47,615 nucleotides of DNA from Coriobacteriaceae bacterium (GCA_902362275.1 CABIWB010000012.1:26854-74468); one strand, 5' to 3'; shown: positions 33,268 through 43,249, counted from the first letter of the stretch. The notes: generated by a model not told the origin, from the sequence alone. Numbers and translations are program-made.

Positions 33268-33654
33268 ATGGCACCATCAAAATGCTATGGCACCACGGCC
33301 TTTGCCCTGGTTACGATATTGGTGATTTTCGCTATGTTTGCATCCGTTTCTTCATGCACAGATAGAGCCCGCTATAGCGGAGGAGATGATTACCTTGTCT
33401 TTGGAGCCGGCAGCGTTCATTCTATTGAGGGAACGGAACTCGTAATCCAAACAGACAACAGTCCCCGCTACACCGACGCTGGAAAGCAAACCCGGATTAC
33501 ATTCCCCTCATCTGGCCGAATCAAAGACAAGCTTTCCCGAATCAAAGTTGGGACAAGAGTTTCCTACTCACGCTTTGAGTCGGTAGACGCATCTGGATCA
33601 TACGAGGGAAACGATATCGAAATTGAACAGGCAAACACTATAAGGAGATGTTGA
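33268..33654 (+). CDS. Predicted small lipoprotein, AT-rich partner of the protease
   Basis: A 128-residue protein with a hydrophobic leader ending VSSC (Cys30), a probable lipobox, followed by a polar domain predicted as beta-rich (SIEGTELVIQTDNSPRYTD, KVGTRVSYSRFES), which resembles an OB-like or inhibitor fold only in outline. The ATG at 33268 starts 5 nt after the protease stop; an in-frame TTG at 33256 would overlap it. No clear ribosome-binding site is seen, so coupling to the protease gene is likely. It may anchor, chaperone or inhibit the protease; this is inferred only from adjacency and common base composition. Confidence 0.65.
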   Translation: MAPSKCYGTTAFALVTILVIFAMFASVSSCTDRARYSGGDDYLVFGAGSVHSIEGTELVIQTDNSPRYTDAGKQTRITFPSSGRIKDKLSRIKVGTRVSYSRFESVDASGSYEGNDIEIEQANTIRRC

Positions 33655-33683
33655 GGAACTGAGCCTCTGCGCAGTTCCTCAAC
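33650..33683. terminator. Convergent hairpin between the lipoprotein gene and ligA
   Basis: GTTGAGGAACTG and CAGTTCCTCAAC are perfect 12-bp arms; the lipoprotein stop codon is in the left arm and the ligA stop lies 7 nt beyond. No T-run on either side, so terminator function is probable rather than certain. Confidence 0.6.
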
Positions 33684-33689
33684 AAATCA

Positions 33690-35990
<2,301 letters not shown>

Positions 35991-36026
35991 TCAAACCGCA
36001 CCGAATCGGCAGCCGTCAGACTGGGG

Positions 36027-36230
36027 TGGACAGTTAGTTCAGATACGTATAAAGCCTAGAACCGGATCAGGCACGAGCACCCCTGTTTCAACTAATTTGG
36101 GCTCCTCGAAACCATGTAAACGTCCCGCTCTCCCTCCCAAACACCCATTCGAGCCCCATCCCAATCAAATAATTGCTCAAAACGAATCCCAAGCTGCCCC
36201 AGATTTATACGTATCTGAACTAACTGTCCA
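36027..36230. repeat. Nested long palindrome E4 (204 bp, 27-bp perfect arms)
   Basis: Arms 36027-36053 and 36204-36230 are perfect inverted copies (TGGACAGTTAGTTCAGATAC at the outer end, CGTATAAA inside). The 150-nt middle has a second dyad GGGCTC.../...GAGCCC. It lies between the ligA leader and the htrA terminator and has no open frame of note, so it looks like a miniature inverted-repeat element or a long hairpin RNA. Confidence 0.9.
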
Positions 36231-36299
36231 GGCCATTCCGAACCAAGCCTCTTGCCAGCCACAAGTGATCCGTTTTCCTCCGTCCCCAACGGATCAATA

Positions 36300-36341
36300 A
36301 GAAAAGAGGGGCTGTCCCGCGCTGGCGGAACAGCCCCCTCT
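36300..36341 (-). terminator. Intrinsic terminator of htrA
   Basis: On the minus strand GAGGGGGCTGTTCCGC and GCGGGACAGCCCCTC form a long stem followed by TTTTCTTATT, 26 nt past the htrA stop. Confidence 0.9.
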
Positions 36342-36367
36342 GGCTTCGATATGTGCGATACAGCTCG

Positions 36368-37828
36368 TTAGAACCCCTGGCCGTTGCCCTGGCCCTGGCC
36401 CTGCTGGCCCAGCAGCTCCTCCAGATACTGGCGCAGCTGCTCGTCGGTAATGCCGCCGTTGCCGGTGTCGGTCGCGCTGTCATCCTGCTGCTGGCTCCGC
36501 AGCTCCTCATCGGAGCCCAGCTCGACAGTGACCTTCTTCTCTTCCTTGCCGCGCATGAGTGTGATCTCGACCTCCTCACCCACCTCGTGGCTGCGCAGTG
36601 CGATGATCAGGCCATCGGCGCTCGTGATCTCGTCGTCGCCCAGCTTGGTGATGACGTCACCCTCCTGAATGCCGGCCTTGGCGGCAGGACCGTCCTCGAC
36701 GACACTTGCCACATACGCGCCGCTATCGGTGCTCAGCTTGTTAGTGCGGGCGTTAAGCGCATTGACGCTCGAAAGCGTAGCGCCCATGTACGGATGCACC
36801 GGCGTCTTGCCGTCGATAATCTGGTCGGCAATGTTCTTGGCGTAGTTAACGGGAATGGCAAAACCCACGCCCGAGCTGGAGCCCGAGTAGCTCTCGATGA
36901 GCGAGTTGATACCCACGAGCTCGCCGTTGTCGTTGACGAGCGCGCCGCCGGAGTTGCCCGGGTTGATGGCGGCATCGGTCTGGATCATGTTGGCGTAGAT
37001 GGTGTTGCCGCTGGTAGAGCTCATGGCCGTGGAGCGGTAGAGCGCCGAGACGATACCCGTGGAGACAGACTGCTCGTTGCCGAACGGCGAACCGATCGCC
37101 ATGACCCACTCGCCCACGTTGAGCTTGGAGGAATCACCAATCTCGATCGGTGTGAGCTTGGAGGCGTCAGCATCCTTGAGCTTAATGACGGCGAGGTCGC
37201 TCGAGGCATCGTTGCCCACGAACTCGGCCTCGTAGGTGGTGCCGTCGTCCATGGTCACCACGTACTGGTCATAGCCGTCGACCACGTGGTTGTTGGTAAG
37301 GATGTGGCCCTCGGTATCGAGCACCACGCCCGAACCGACGCTGCCCGAACTATCTGACTCGTCGGCAGACTGCGAAAGCGAGCCATTCTGACTACCGCTC
37401 GAAGTGGCGGTGATGGAAACCACGGAGGGCAATGCCTTGGCAGAAACGGCCTCGGCCAGCGTGGTGTCCTCGGAGTCGATGGTGATCTTTTGCGTCGACG
37501 AACCCGAAGCGCCCGCCGTCACGGCATTCTTGCCGCCACCGATATCGAGCGTGCCGCTCATAATGAGCGCAATGACCAGCAGGGCGCCGCATGCGCAGCC
37601 GGCGAGCGCTGTAATGAAAATCGGCAGCTTTTTGGTCTTGGTCTTGACCACCGTGTGCTTGTTCACGACCTGTTGGCCGCCCAGCGGCTTGCCGGTCTGC
37701 GTGTCGTAAGCCTGCACGTAGGGAATGTTGCTACCGGCAGGCGTCGACTCAACCTGTACGCGCGGCTGCTGCTGGGTCTCGCCGGCGTTGCCCGCATCCT
37801 GGGGACGCTGGGAATCGTACTCGCTCAT
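36368..37828 (-). CDS. HtrA/DegP-like trypsin-type serine protease with PDZ domain
   Basis: A 486-residue membrane-anchored protease of envelope quality control. A charged cytoplasmic head of about 68 residues is followed by one transmembrane segment (69-91), a Ser/Gly-rich linker, the chymotrypsin-like domain with His181 (TNNHVV), Asp211 (SSDLAVIKL) and Ser293 (GNSGGAL), and one PDZ domain (about 375-465). The tail is Gln/Gly-rich. The ATG at 37828 has AAAGGATC upstream and is preferred to an earlier in-frame start. The active site faces the outside. Monocistronic, between two terminators. Confidence 0.95.
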   Translation of the reverse strand: MSEYDSQRPQDAGNAGETQQQPRVQVESTPAGSNIPYVQAYDTQTGKPLGGQQVVNKHTVVKTKTKKLPIFITALAGCACGALLVIALIMSGTLDIGGGKNAVTAGASGSSTQKITIDSEDTTLAEAVSAKALPSVVSITATSSGSQNGSLSQSADESDSSGSVGSGVVLDTEGHILTNNHVVDGYDQYVVTMDDGTTYEAEFVGNDASSDLAVIKLKDADASKLTPIEIGDSSKLNVGEWVMAIGSPFGNEQSVSTGIVSALYRSTAMSSTSGNTIYANMIQTDAAINPGNSGGALVNDNGELVGINSLIESYSGSSSGVGFAIPVNYAKNIADQIIDGKTPVHPYMGATLSSVNALNARTNKLSTDSGAYVASVVEDGPAAKAGIQEGDVITKLGDDEITSADGLIIALRSHEVGEEVEITLMRGKEEKKVTVELGSDEELRSQQQDDSATDTGNGGITDEQLRQYLEELLGQQGQGQGNGQGF

Positions 37829-37857
37829 AGCTGCGATCCTTTCGTCAAATAACCAAA

Positions 37858-37881
37858 GGCCCGCCAAACATGTGGCGGGCC
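37858..37881 (-). terminator. Hairpin in front of htrA, terminator of the GlnR-type regulator operon
   Basis: GGCCCGCC and GGCGGGCC with an eight-base loop; on the minus strand TTTGGTTATTT follows. It separates the glnA-like/glnR transcript from htrA. Confidence 0.7.
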
Positions 37882-38000
37882 ATCATTGTTCACGTTGAGT
37901 TGTACCCCAATATGCGGGCGAACGTGTATGAGAACGCAATCTTTTAGGAAGGCTTAAGTTCTGCTGCAGATTCGAGAGGAACCCGCACCTGCGTCAAAAC

Positions 38001-38031
38001 CACCTCAAAGGTGCCTGTCCCCTTTGTGGTG
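38001..38031. repeat. CCTGTCCC-core hairpin, copy 3
   Basis: CACCTCAAAGG and CCTTTGTGGTG (one mismatch) around TGCCTGTCC, nearly the same as copy 1. It ends 6 nt before the stop of the GlnR-type gene. Confidence 0.8.
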
Positions 38032-38036
38032 AAAAG

Positions 38037-38699
38037 CTAGTCCTTAAACAGATAGCCCACGCCGCGGACAGTGGTGATGTGCGCCGCGATCTGCGGGCCC
38101 ACCTTGGAGCGGATGCGTCGGATGTGCACGTCGACGGTGCGCGTGCCGCCGCAGTACTCAAAGCCCCATACGCGGTGCAGCAGCACCTCGCGGCTGTAGG
38201 CGCGGTTGGGATGCGTCGCCAAAAAGCTCAGCAGCGAGTACTCCATCAGCGTCAGGTCGATGGGCTCGTTATCGAGCGTCACCTGGTAGGTGGCAAGGTT
38301 GATCTCGAGGTTATCGATGTTGAGCACATCGTCGGCGGTGACGGTCTCCTCCTCGCCCATCAAGCGCTGCGCGCGAGCCTTGAGCTCGTTGGGCGTCGCC
38401 GTGGGGCACACAAAGTCGGCATGCGCGTGATTGGGCAGGCGCAGGGTGCCGAGCGCCTCGTCGTCGACGATCACCAACATGGGGACGCCGCCGCGATCGT
38501 CGAGCCACTTGGCAATCTGATCGATACGGTCGCTGCGGATGCCATCGGAATCGAGGATCAGCAGGTCAAAGTCGTGCGCCGCAGTCGGCGAATCGGGGGT
38601 TGCCAGGCTCACCTCGACACCCAGGGTAGTCGTCAAGCTGCGGGCAAACTCGTGGAAGCGCGTCGTGCGCGCCATGAACAGGGCACTCTTTTCGGACAT
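38037..38699 (-). CDS. glnR: GlnR-type orphan OmpR family regulator with atypical receiver
   Basis: A 220-residue protein with an N-terminal receiver-like fold and a C-terminal OmpR winged helix. The DNA-binding half (ATYQVTLDNEPIDLTLMEYSLL... VWGFEYCGGTRTVDVHIRR... TTVRGVGYLF) closely resembles GlnR of actinobacteria, the nitrogen regulator. The receiver keeps an Asp in LLILDSDG but lacks the N-terminal acidic pair and the conserved Lys (CPTATP instead of a KP motif), so phosphorylation from a histidine kinase is unlikely, as in GlnR; no kinase gene is adjacent. GGAGG precedes the ATG at 38699; an earlier start would overlap the glutamine synthetase-like gene. It follows that gene by 50 nt. 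Confidence 0.75.
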   Translation of the reverse strand: MSEKSALFMARTTRFHEFARSLTTTLGVEVSLATPDSPTAAHDFDLLILDSDGIRSDRIDQIAKWLDDRGGVPMLVIVDDEALGTLRLPNHAHADFVCPTATPNELKARAQRLMGEEETVTADDVLNIDNLEINLATYQVTLDNEPIDLTLMEYSLLSFLATHPNRAYSREVLLHRVWGFEYCGGTRTVDVHIRRIRSKVGPQIAAHITTVRGVGYLFKD

Positions 38700-38749
38700 A
38701 TCGGCCTCCAAAGAAATGAGCTCAATCGTACTGGAACAAGCCAGCGCGA

Positions 38750-40087
38750 TTAGGAGTTCGCCAGGTAGTGCTTGATCTCCCACTCGGTGATCGTAGACTC
38801 AAACTTATGCCACTCGTCGCGCTTCTTTTTGAGGAAGAAGCTGTGGATATGCTCGCCGAGGGCATCCTTCATAAACTGCGAGTCCTCAAACACGTCGAGC
38901 GCCTCTTTGAGCGAACGCGGCAGCGGCGTGTAGCCGGCCTCGACCATCTGGCGGTCGGTGAGCTTGAGCGTCTCGGCCGTTGCCTCGGGCGGGAGCTCCA
39001 GCTTGCGCTCGATGCCGTCCAGACCAGCCGCCAGCGTGACGGCGTTGACCAGGTACGGATTGGCCATGGGATCGGGACTGCGCAGCTCGATGCGCGTGGA
39101 CAGCTGCTTGCCGGGCTTGTAGACCGGGATGCGGACCATGCTCGCGCGGTTGCGCAGGCCCCACGTGGCGTACTGCGGCACGGAGTCGCCGCCCGTGGTG
39201 ATGCGCTTGTACGAGTTTACCGTGGGGTTGGTGATGGCGCTGATCTCGCGCGCGTGCGCCAGGATGCCGGCCATGTAGTGCTTGGCGATATCGGAGAGGT
39301 GGTACTTCTCGTCGTCCTCGCCCCAAAAGACGTTGTTGCCGTCGTGGTCGAATAGCGACTGGCACAGGAACATAGCGCTGCCGTCCTCGCCCGCCAACGG
39401 CTTGGGCATAAAGGAGGCGTGGCAACCGCTCTCGTAAGCCTGCTGCTTAATGATGAGCTTGGCCGTAGTGATGGCGTCGGACATGCTCAAGGCCTCGGCG
39501 TGGCGCAGGCTCATGCCGTGCTGCGAGCGGCCGGCGGCATGGAAGGTGTACTCCACGGGCACGGACATCTTCTCGAGCGTGAGGACCGTGTTGCGGCGCA
39601 GGTCGCGGGCGGCATCGCTCACCGAAAGATCGAAGTAGCCCACGTTGTCGAGCGGCTCGGGCGTGTGCTCGTCGGGGAAGTAGTAATACTCCAGCTCGGC
39701 ACCCACGTTAAGCAGATAGCCAGCCTTCTCGGCCTTATAGAACATGCGGCGCAGGGCATCGCGCGGGTCGCCGGCAAACGGCTTGCGATCGGGAGTGCAC
39801 ACGTCGCAGAACACGCGGGCGACGCCGTTGTGGCTCGGGCGCCACGGCAGAATCTGGAAGGTCGAAGCATCGGGAAACGCCAGCATGTCGGCTTCCTCGG
39901 GCGAGGCAAAGCCCTCGATGGCGGAGCCGTCAAAGCCAATACCCTCCTCAAAAGCGACCTCGAGGTCCTCGGGGCTAATGGCAAAGTTCTTGAGGCGGCC
40001 GAGAATGTCGACAAACCACAGACGCACAAAGCGGATGTCACGCTGCTCTACAGAGCGGAGTACGTAATCGATGTTCTGCTGGTTCAT
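38750..40087 (-). CDS. Glutamine synthetase type I homologue with substituted metal ligands
   Basis: A 445-residue protein of the glutamine synthetase I-alpha size class, no adenylylation tyrosine motif. The N-terminal beta-grasp has GFDGSAIEGF, the catalytic barrel has AELEYYYF (Glu131, Glu133), FMPKPLAGEDGS, NPTVNSYKR, NRASMVRIP and ELRSPDPMANPYL (Glu334, Arg336), all well kept. By eye alignment, though, the HHExAPGQHE segment is FHAAGRSQHG (ligand positions Ala184 and Gly191), GSGMHxH is GSAMFLCQ (Phe240), and the flap GYEAP is GDSVP (Ser302). The spacings of 7 and 49 residues between these positions match the canonical enzyme, so misalignment is unlikely. Either it has another activity or it is a regulatory pseudoenzyme. 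Next to a GlnR-type gene and below a GlnR-like box. Confidence 0.85.
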   Translation of the reverse strand: MNQQNIDYVLRSVEQRDIRFVRLWFVDILGRLKNFAISPEDLEVAFEEGIGFDGSAIEGFASPEEADMLAFPDASTFQILPWRPSHNGVARVFCDVCTPDRKPFAGDPRDALRRMFYKAEKAGYLLNVGAELEYYYFPDEHTPEPLDNVGYFDLSVSDAARDLRRNTVLTLEKMSVPVEYTFHAAGRSQHGMSLRHAEALSMSDAITTAKLIIKQQAYESGCHASFMPKPLAGEDGSAMFLCQSLFDHDGNNVFWGEDDEKYHLSDIAKHYMAGILAHAREISAITNPTVNSYKRITTGGDSVPQYATWGLRNRASMVRIPVYKPGKQLSTRIELRSPDPMANPYLVNAVTLAAGLDGIERKLELPPEATAETLKLTDRQMVEAGYTPLPRSLKEALDVFEDSQFMKDALGEHIHSFFLKKKRDEWHKFESTITEWEIKHYLANS

Positions 40088-40152
40088 GTCGCTCCCCTTT
40101 CTTTCGGGCGGGTTTCGACTGGTCTATATCGCAGATACTATCGCAGAAAAAT

Positions 40153-40168
40153 GTTTCCGCAGGGTTAA
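40153..40168 (-). promoter_or_regulatory. Candidate GlnR box upstream of the glutamine synthetase-like gene
   Basis: The minus strand reads TTAAC-CCTGCG-GAAAC, matching the actinobacterial GlnR half-site pair gTnAC-N6-GaAAC at all but one informative base, 66-81 nt before the ATG. Match by eye only. Confidence 0.5.
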
Positions 40169-40220
40169 AGCGTATCAAGCGCTCAAAAAACGTGTGCGAA
40201 CAGGCAGATATGACAAGTGA

Positions 40221-40592
40221 CTATCGTTCAGATTCGGAGACAATTTGCCTACAGGCTCGTTCCAGCGCAGGGAACTCCATCGTCACTGCATCCCAAACAA
40301 CCGAGCGGTCGACATTGCCGTAATCATGCGCAAGATAATTTCTCATGCCGATAATTCCACGCCATTCAATTTCGGGATGAAGCCGCTGCGAGCGTTCTGA
40401 CAACTTGCCCGCCTCTTCCGTCACCCTAAGCGCACACATCAAAAGGGAGTCCGCCAACGCCCTTGTCCGCACGTCATTCGCATGCAGAAACTGATCCTCG
40501 GTGATATCAAAAACCTTGATGCGCTCGTTCGTTTCGGAGATGGCCTCCAAAACCTCTTGGGCGCGAAGGCAGTCTGACTTACGCGCGATCAT
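40221..40592 (-). CDS. hepT: HepT-like HEPN ribonuclease toxin (DUF86)
   Basis: A 123-residue HEPN protein, the toxin of MntA-HepT modules, which cleaves or binds RNA until AMPylated by its partner. The catalytic RX4HXY motif is present as RNYLAHDY (Arg84, His89, Tyr91), including the tyrosine that MntA modifies. It is all-helical in outline. Its start overlaps the end of the mntA-like gene by 14 nt, with AAGGAG ahead. There is no third gene. Confidence 0.9.
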   Translation of the reverse strand: MIARKSDCLRAQEVLEAISETNERIKVFDITEDQFLHANDVRTRALADSLLMCALRVTEEAGKLSERSQRLHPEIEWRGIIGMRNYLAHDYGNVDRSVVWDAVTMEFPALERACRQIVSESER

Positions 40593-41073
40593 AAAGGATC
40601 ACTCCTTCGCGCTCGATCGCCGCGGCAAGATCGTCATCAAGACAGTCACTCGAGACGAGGTCGACCTGCCTCCCGGTTTCTTTGCGCACCGCCTCACCAA
40701 ATGCCGACAGCGCGAAAAGACCAAAGCCCTGCTCGCGATCGACTTCGAGACGCAAGTCAATATCACTATCGGCATGAGCCTCGCCACGGGCATACGAACC
40801 AAAAAGAATCACGGTTTTGATGGCGGGAATCGAGCTGGCTGCCTCGCGGACGGCGGACTCAATCTGGGCAGTATCCAAAATGCCCGCCGCGACGTTTTCG
40901 CTCGCAGAGTTTTTACCAAGTGAAGGAACAAACGGCAGCGAGCGCTCGCGCAGCATCTGTCTCATAAACATATTGACCGCAACAGACGAAGTCATGCCGA
41001 GTTCTTCGCATAGCTCGGCAAATGAATCTTTAATTGACGAGTCCACTCGTACACTCAGTACAGACGCAGCCAT
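40579..41073 (-). CDS. mntA: MntA-like nucleotidyltransferase antitoxin with N-terminal RelB/DinJ domain
   Basis: A 164-residue fusion. Residues 1-50 are a RelB/DinJ-type ribbon-helix-helix (LSVRVDSSIKDSFAELCEELGMTSSVAVNMFMRQMLR, cited as a region). Residues 70-164 are a minimal nucleotidyltransferase with FGSYARGEAHADSDIDL: GS at 92-93 and Asp104/Asp106 for metal. MntA AMPylates HepT and neutralises it. The usual MntA has no DNA-binding domain, so the fusion likely adds autorepression. AGGAGG precedes the ATG by 6 nt, and the palindrome GACATTGTC (41089-41097) is just upstream, a candidate operator. Confidence 0.88.
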   Translation of the reverse strand: MAASVLSVRVDSSIKDSFAELCEELGMTSSVAVNMFMRQMLRERSLPFVPSLGKNSASENVAAGILDTAQIESAVREAASSIPAIKTVILFGSYARGEAHADSDIDLRLEVDREQGFGLFALSAFGEAVRKETGRQVDLVSSDCLDDDLAAAIEREGVILYDRA

Positions 41074-41115
41074 GGATACCTCCTGTATGACATTGTCTAT
41101 ATTTTATCACACAGG

Positions 41116-42138
41116 CTAGCGCGAGGTCGAGGCGCGGTGTTCGATGTGGCCGGGGATCTCGATGCGCTTGGGGGCGAGCTTTACGGCATCGCCCACCGTA
41201 GTGGTAACGATGTCGATGCGTTCGGACAGACGCACGACTACGCGCTCGGCGATGGCGAGGGTGTCTTGCGCGGCCGTGGTCACACCGCCAAAGAGCACGT
41301 GGTTCCAGGGGTAATCGTCAAACGTCGCAATCTTGAGGCCAGCCGGCAACGAGGGTCCCAACTGTGCCAGCGCCTCGGTCAGACGCAGAAAGACCAGGCC
41401 GTTGGCGGCAATGAGGCCGAGCTTTTTACCCGCATAGTCACGGATGGTCTCGTCCAAGCGGCCAACGCCCGTGGCGCCACCATCGGCCAGGGTGACGACC
41501 TCGCCCGCAAGGCCGCGTCGCGAAAGCTCGTCGACAAAGGCCTCGGCGCGCTCGCGACGCACGGGGCTGTCGTCGCTTGCCTCGGTGAGTAGGCACAGGC
41601 GCTCGCTGCCCGCGACAGCCAAGGCGTCTACCAGGCCGGCGACCAGTTCACGGTTGTTAGATGTCACCAGATCGATGCCACCGTCGGCAACATCGCGGTC
41701 GAGCAACACAACGGGCAGGCGCCCCGCGGCCGCGGCGATCGCCTTGTCGTTGCCTCCGCAGGTATTGACGACCAGGCCGTCCACACCGGCATCGATAAGT
41801 CTGGCGAGCGACTCCGCCTCCTTGGCGGGGTCGTTGCCGCTAATGGCCGTCATGAGCGAGCAGCCCCGCGCAGCGGCGCTGGCGGAAAGCCCTTCGAGCA
41901 TGGCGCTGGAGAACGGGTTGGCGATGTCGGCCAAGATTACGCCGATGAGGTTGGTGCGCGAGCTGCGCAGATTGCGCGCGGCGGCACGTGGACGATAGCC
42001 GGTGCGCTCGATAACTGCCGCGATGCGAGCACGGGTTTCCTCGGTCATCTGTCCGGGGCGGTTGTTGAGATAGCGTGAGACCGTGGCCGGGCTCACGCCC
42101 GCCTCGGCGGCAATGTCCTTGATTCTCATCTGCGCCAT
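41116..42138 (-). CDS. LacI family transcriptional regulator
   Basis: A 340-residue LacI/PurR-type repressor. The helix-turn-helix is RIKDIAAEAGVSPATVSRYLNNRPGQMTEETR and the hinge RPRAAARNLRSSRTNLIGV; the remainder is a periplasmic-binding-like sugar domain (DIANPFSSAMLEG, VDGLVVNTCGGNDKAI, DDYPWNHVL). The effector is unknown and no adjacent sugar operon is present, so it probably acts at a distance. The start at 42138 has GGGGTG upstream and precedes the first helix; the open frame runs 16 codons further. Downstream is the MntA-HepT module on the same strand with only 42 nt between them. Confidence 0.93.
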   Translation of the reverse strand: MAQMRIKDIAAEAGVSPATVSRYLNNRPGQMTEETRARIAAVIERTGYRPRAAARNLRSSRTNLIGVILADIANPFSSAMLEGLSASAAARGCSLMTAISGNDPAKEAESLARLIDAGVDGLVVNTCGGNDKAIAAAAGRLPVVLLDRDVADGGIDLVTSNNRELVAGLVDALAVAGSERLCLLTEASDDSPVRRERAEAFVDELSRRGLAGEVVTLADGGATGVGRLDETIRDYAGKKLGLIAANGLVFLRLTEALAQLGPSLPAGLKIATFDDYPWNHVLFGGVTTAAQDTLAIAERVVVRLSERIDIVTTTVGDAVKLAPKRIEIPGHIEHRASTSR

Positions 42139-42262
42139 AGCGCACCCCGTTTCCCAATTGTCAGCAGTCTGAGCCATTTTAGGCATTTTTTAAAATACTC
42201 GGTTGCAAAACGCTGTAGGTGAGCAGCATCGTTTTTGCGTCTCGAGCAGATGCGGTGATGGG

Positions 42263-42955
42263 CTAGATAGACGAGTCTTTAGGCAGCTCAAAATAGTCGG
42301 GATGCAAGGCGATAACCGGGCCCTGCTCCTCGGGCATCAGATGCAAGTGCGTCTCCGCCAGATAGCTCGCCGTGTCGGTATCGCCCCTCTTAATAGCCTC
42401 GAGAATTCGGCGATGCTGCCGACGAATCGGCTCCCAATCCAGATCCTGCGACACCATACGCAACCAGTTGTATCGCTCAAAATGTGTGTTGACGCTCTTC
42501 ATCCAATCCCACAACATGTGGCGACCGGCAATCACAAAACACATCTCGTGGAACAGGTTGTCCAGGTCAAAGAAACGACGCGTTTCACTATGGTCGAGCG
42601 ACTCGGACTCGACAAGAATCTGCTCGAGTCGATGCTTTTGCTCGGGCGTAGCGACCGAACAGCATTTAATAAGCACGCTTCTCTCGAGCTTCTCGCGCAA
42701 GAAACAGGCATTCTCGGCGTGTTCCATGCTGATCTTAGAGACGTAGGTGCCGCTCTTGGGACGCGTTTCCACCAACTCTTGCTCGCGCAGGCGCACAAAG
42801 GACTCACGAATGGGCGTGCGCCCGATCCCCGTCTCCTTTTCCAAACCAATCGCCGAAAGGCGCGTGCCGGGCTTGAGCTCGGCATAGATGATCTTAGAGC
42901 GCAATGCGTTGTATGCCTGATCTTGCAGACTCTGATAATGCTGGTGTTGTTCCAT
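42263..42955 (-). CDS. GntR family regulator, FadR/FCD subfamily
   Basis: A 230-residue regulator: winged helix with YNALRSKIIYAELKPGTRLSAIGLEKETGIGRTPIRESFVRL, then an all-helical FCD domain with the metal-binding FHEMCFVIAG and HRRILEAIKRGDTDTASYLAETHL, both His present. FCD regulators bind organic acids such as lactate, gluconate or fatty acyl chains. The ATG at 42955 is chosen for GAGGGC. It is alone on its transcript, so its target is not shown by context. Confidence 0.92.
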   Translation of the reverse strand: MEQHQHYQSLQDQAYNALRSKIIYAELKPGTRLSAIGLEKETGIGRTPIRESFVRLREQELVETRPKSGTYVSKISMEHAENACFLREKLERSVLIKCCSVATPEQKHRLEQILVESESLDHSETRRFFDLDNLFHEMCFVIAGRHMLWDWMKSVNTHFERYNWLRMVSQDLDWEPIRRQHRRILEAIKRGDTDTASYLAETHLHLMPEEQGPVIALHPDYFELPKDSSI

Positions 42956-43034
42956 AAAGCCCTCGGATGAAGCCCACGGTTTGTCGAATACCACCATGCA
43001 ATACTATCGCATCGACACGCCCCAGCTCCCAATC

Positions 43035-43066
43035 AGTCTTTTTGGGACGGGGCTCTTTTAGCTACC
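43035..43066. repeat. Single arm of an E2-like palindrome
   Basis: 29 of 32 bases match 11653-11684 (AGTC-TTTGGGACGGGGCT-TTTTAGCTACC pattern). No second arm is visible, so it looks like a decayed or half element. Confidence 0.8.
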
Positions 43067-43089
43067 CTGGCCCGCAGATCGGCCCCCTT

Positions 43090-43249
43090 GCCACAAAAGT
43101 GGCCCATCTACTACGTTAACACGGATAGCCTCGGCCATACCGAAAACCGTGAAAACAAAACCGCAGGTAGACAGCTTGTCGATTTTCGAAAGAGCCGGCT
43201 ATGGTTGACCCCTGCGGCTTAAACGTAGTAGATAGGCCCTTTTCGTGGC
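43090..43249. repeat. Nested palindrome E5 (160 bp, 28-bp arms, 4 mismatches)
   Basis: Arms 43090-43117 and 43222-43249 are inverted copies at 24 of 28. The middle contains CCGCAGG facing CCTGCGG. The motif ACGTAGTAGAT-GGCC in the arms also appears as ACGAAGTAGATAAGGCC inside E6 (47420-47436). Region 42956-43440 holds no gene; 43344-43409 has degenerate copies of CTATACTTTGCT (exact at 43368 and 43388). Confidence 0.8.
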
